8,442 nt of DNA, taken from the NCBI GenBank assembly GCA_036510575.1, contig DATCDR010000033.1, positions 1-8,442 on the forward strand, read 5' to 3'. This DNA is from DATCDR01 sp036510575. Its GTDB lineage: Bacteria > Actinomycetota > Acidimicrobiia > Acidimicrobiales > Bog-793. Made by a program: the position numbers and the translations under genes. Below the pieces are notes generated by a model. It had not been told where the DNA came from and did no database searches. It saw only the letters and a program-made list of their open reading frames with translations. Numbering within the stretch: position 1 is the first letter of the stretch; each line of letters begins with the position of its first letter. Positions 7,913-8,442 of this stretch are shown one piece after another.

Positions 7913-8442
7913 CTACGCGCTTGGTCGGGTATCTGACTCCGCGTGGTTCTCGCTGCCGCCGATCGGGATTGTCGCCGCCACCGCCACAAAGACGTGATCG
8001 CCGACGCCCGGAGCGAGCTCGTCGAAGTTGCGACGGGCGAGTTGCACGTAGGTGTCGGACCCGTCGTCGAGATGGATCTCCACGCGCACCTCGAAACCGA
8101 GCTGCGTGATGCGCTCGATCACGCCGGGGTGGGCGCCGTCAGCGGGTGATTTCGAGATGACGAGGTCGTGTGGGCGCACCCAGTCGCCGTCATGGAGCGT
8201 GGCGGGTCCGAGGAAGGTGGCGACGAACTCATTTGCCGGATGGTCGTAACACGCTGCTGGGGTGCCGACCTGCTCGAGGTTGCCGTCCCGGATGATCGCG
8301 ATCTGGTCGGCGACTTCCATCGCCTCTTCTTGATCGTGGGTGACGAGCACCGTCGTGACCTTCATCTCCTCGACCAGGTCGCGAAGCCAACTGCGAAGTT
8401 CCTTTCGGACCTGGGCGTCGAGTGCCCCGAACGGCTCGTCGA
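7913..8442 (-). CDS. cysA: Sulfate ABC transporter ATP-binding protein CysA, 3' part (partial)
   Basis: The gene runs off the right edge. The last 175 residues are visible. They begin in the Walker B/D-loop (DEPFGALDAQVRKELR), continue through the H-loop (VLVTHDQEEAMEVADQIAI) and the typical EQVGTPAACYDHPANEFVATFLG, and end in a TOBE-like regulatory domain with WVRPHDLVIS and GFEVRVEI. The combination of DHPAN, FLG and VRPHD is typical of CysA, the ATPase that drives sulfate and thiosulfate import with CysT, CysW and a periplasmic-type binding protein. A molybdate or other anion transporter ATPase of the same family is possible but less likely. The Walker A motif and start lie outside the window. 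Partner genes would be expected beyond the right edge. An internal ATG at 8365 lies in the middle of the ATPase domain and is not the start. Confidence 0.82.
   Translation of the reverse strand, partial: DEPFGALDAQVRKELRSWLRDLVEEMKVTTVLVTHDQEEAMEVADQIAIIRDGNLEQVGTPAACYDHPANEFVATFLGPATLHDGDWVRPHDLVISKSPADGAHPGVIERITQLGFEVRVEIHLDDGSDTYVQLARRNFDELAPGVGDHVFVAVAATIPIGGSENHAESDTRPSA

Noticed and set aside
7768..7989. A 73-codon minus-strand frame overlapping the cysA 3' end
   Set aside because: Most of it lies inside cysA in another frame with no ribosome site at its first ATG. Only the last 15 codons, behind AAAGGAG, are kept as a candidate leader.

Overview
The window is GC-rich and densely coding and looks chromosomal, from an actinobacterium. 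The best guess is class Acidimicrobiia. That guess rests on the long Thr/Pro-rich tail (TTTTTVPATTTT type) of an exported protein, on actinobacterial-looking GlnD, Rrf2 and LLM-family proteins, and on start codons that sit 6-7 bases after a TAnnnT box with no ribosome binding site. The class assignment is inference, not proof.

Left part, plus strand. A galactose mutarotase-like aldose 1-epimerase (87-1007) is followed 40 bp later by a flavin-dependent LLM monooxygenase that resembles limonene 1,2-monooxygenase (1048-2172). Beyond it, on the minus strand, lies about 150 bp that translates like the C-terminal end of an NAD(P)H-dependent FMN reductase, a usual partner of LLM enzymes. Its upstream part is missing. 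The break falls at the start of a compact Phd/VapB-VapC toxin-antitoxin module (2481-3124), whose promoter carries a perfect 20-bp palindrome over the putative -10 box. Acquisition of the module probably accompanied loss of the reductase gene.

Middle. A 235-bp convergent gap (3125-3359) holds no gene that I can support.

Right part, minus strand, read from high to low coordinates. The 3' part of a CysA-type sulfate ABC transporter ATPase (7913 to the window edge) is followed by a possible 15-codon leader ORF, a cysteine-free Rrf2-family regulator (7271-7765), the PII-modifying enzyme GlnD (4837-7197), and an L,D-transpeptidase with an Ig-like domain and a Thr-rich tail (3360-4844). The transpeptidase start overlaps the glnD stop by 8 bp. 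The order links sulfur uptake, a regulator, nitrogen signalling and cell-wall cross-linking on one strand. glnD may also have its own leaderless promoter.

I found no CRISPR array, insertion sequence, rRNA or tRNA gene. Nothing here is clearly a new multi-gene system. The most interesting points are the reductase remnant at the toxin-antitoxin junction, the leaderless-start pattern, the variant SAGC active-site motif with an expandable Thr microsatellite in the transpeptidase, and the leader ORF in front of the Rrf2 gene.
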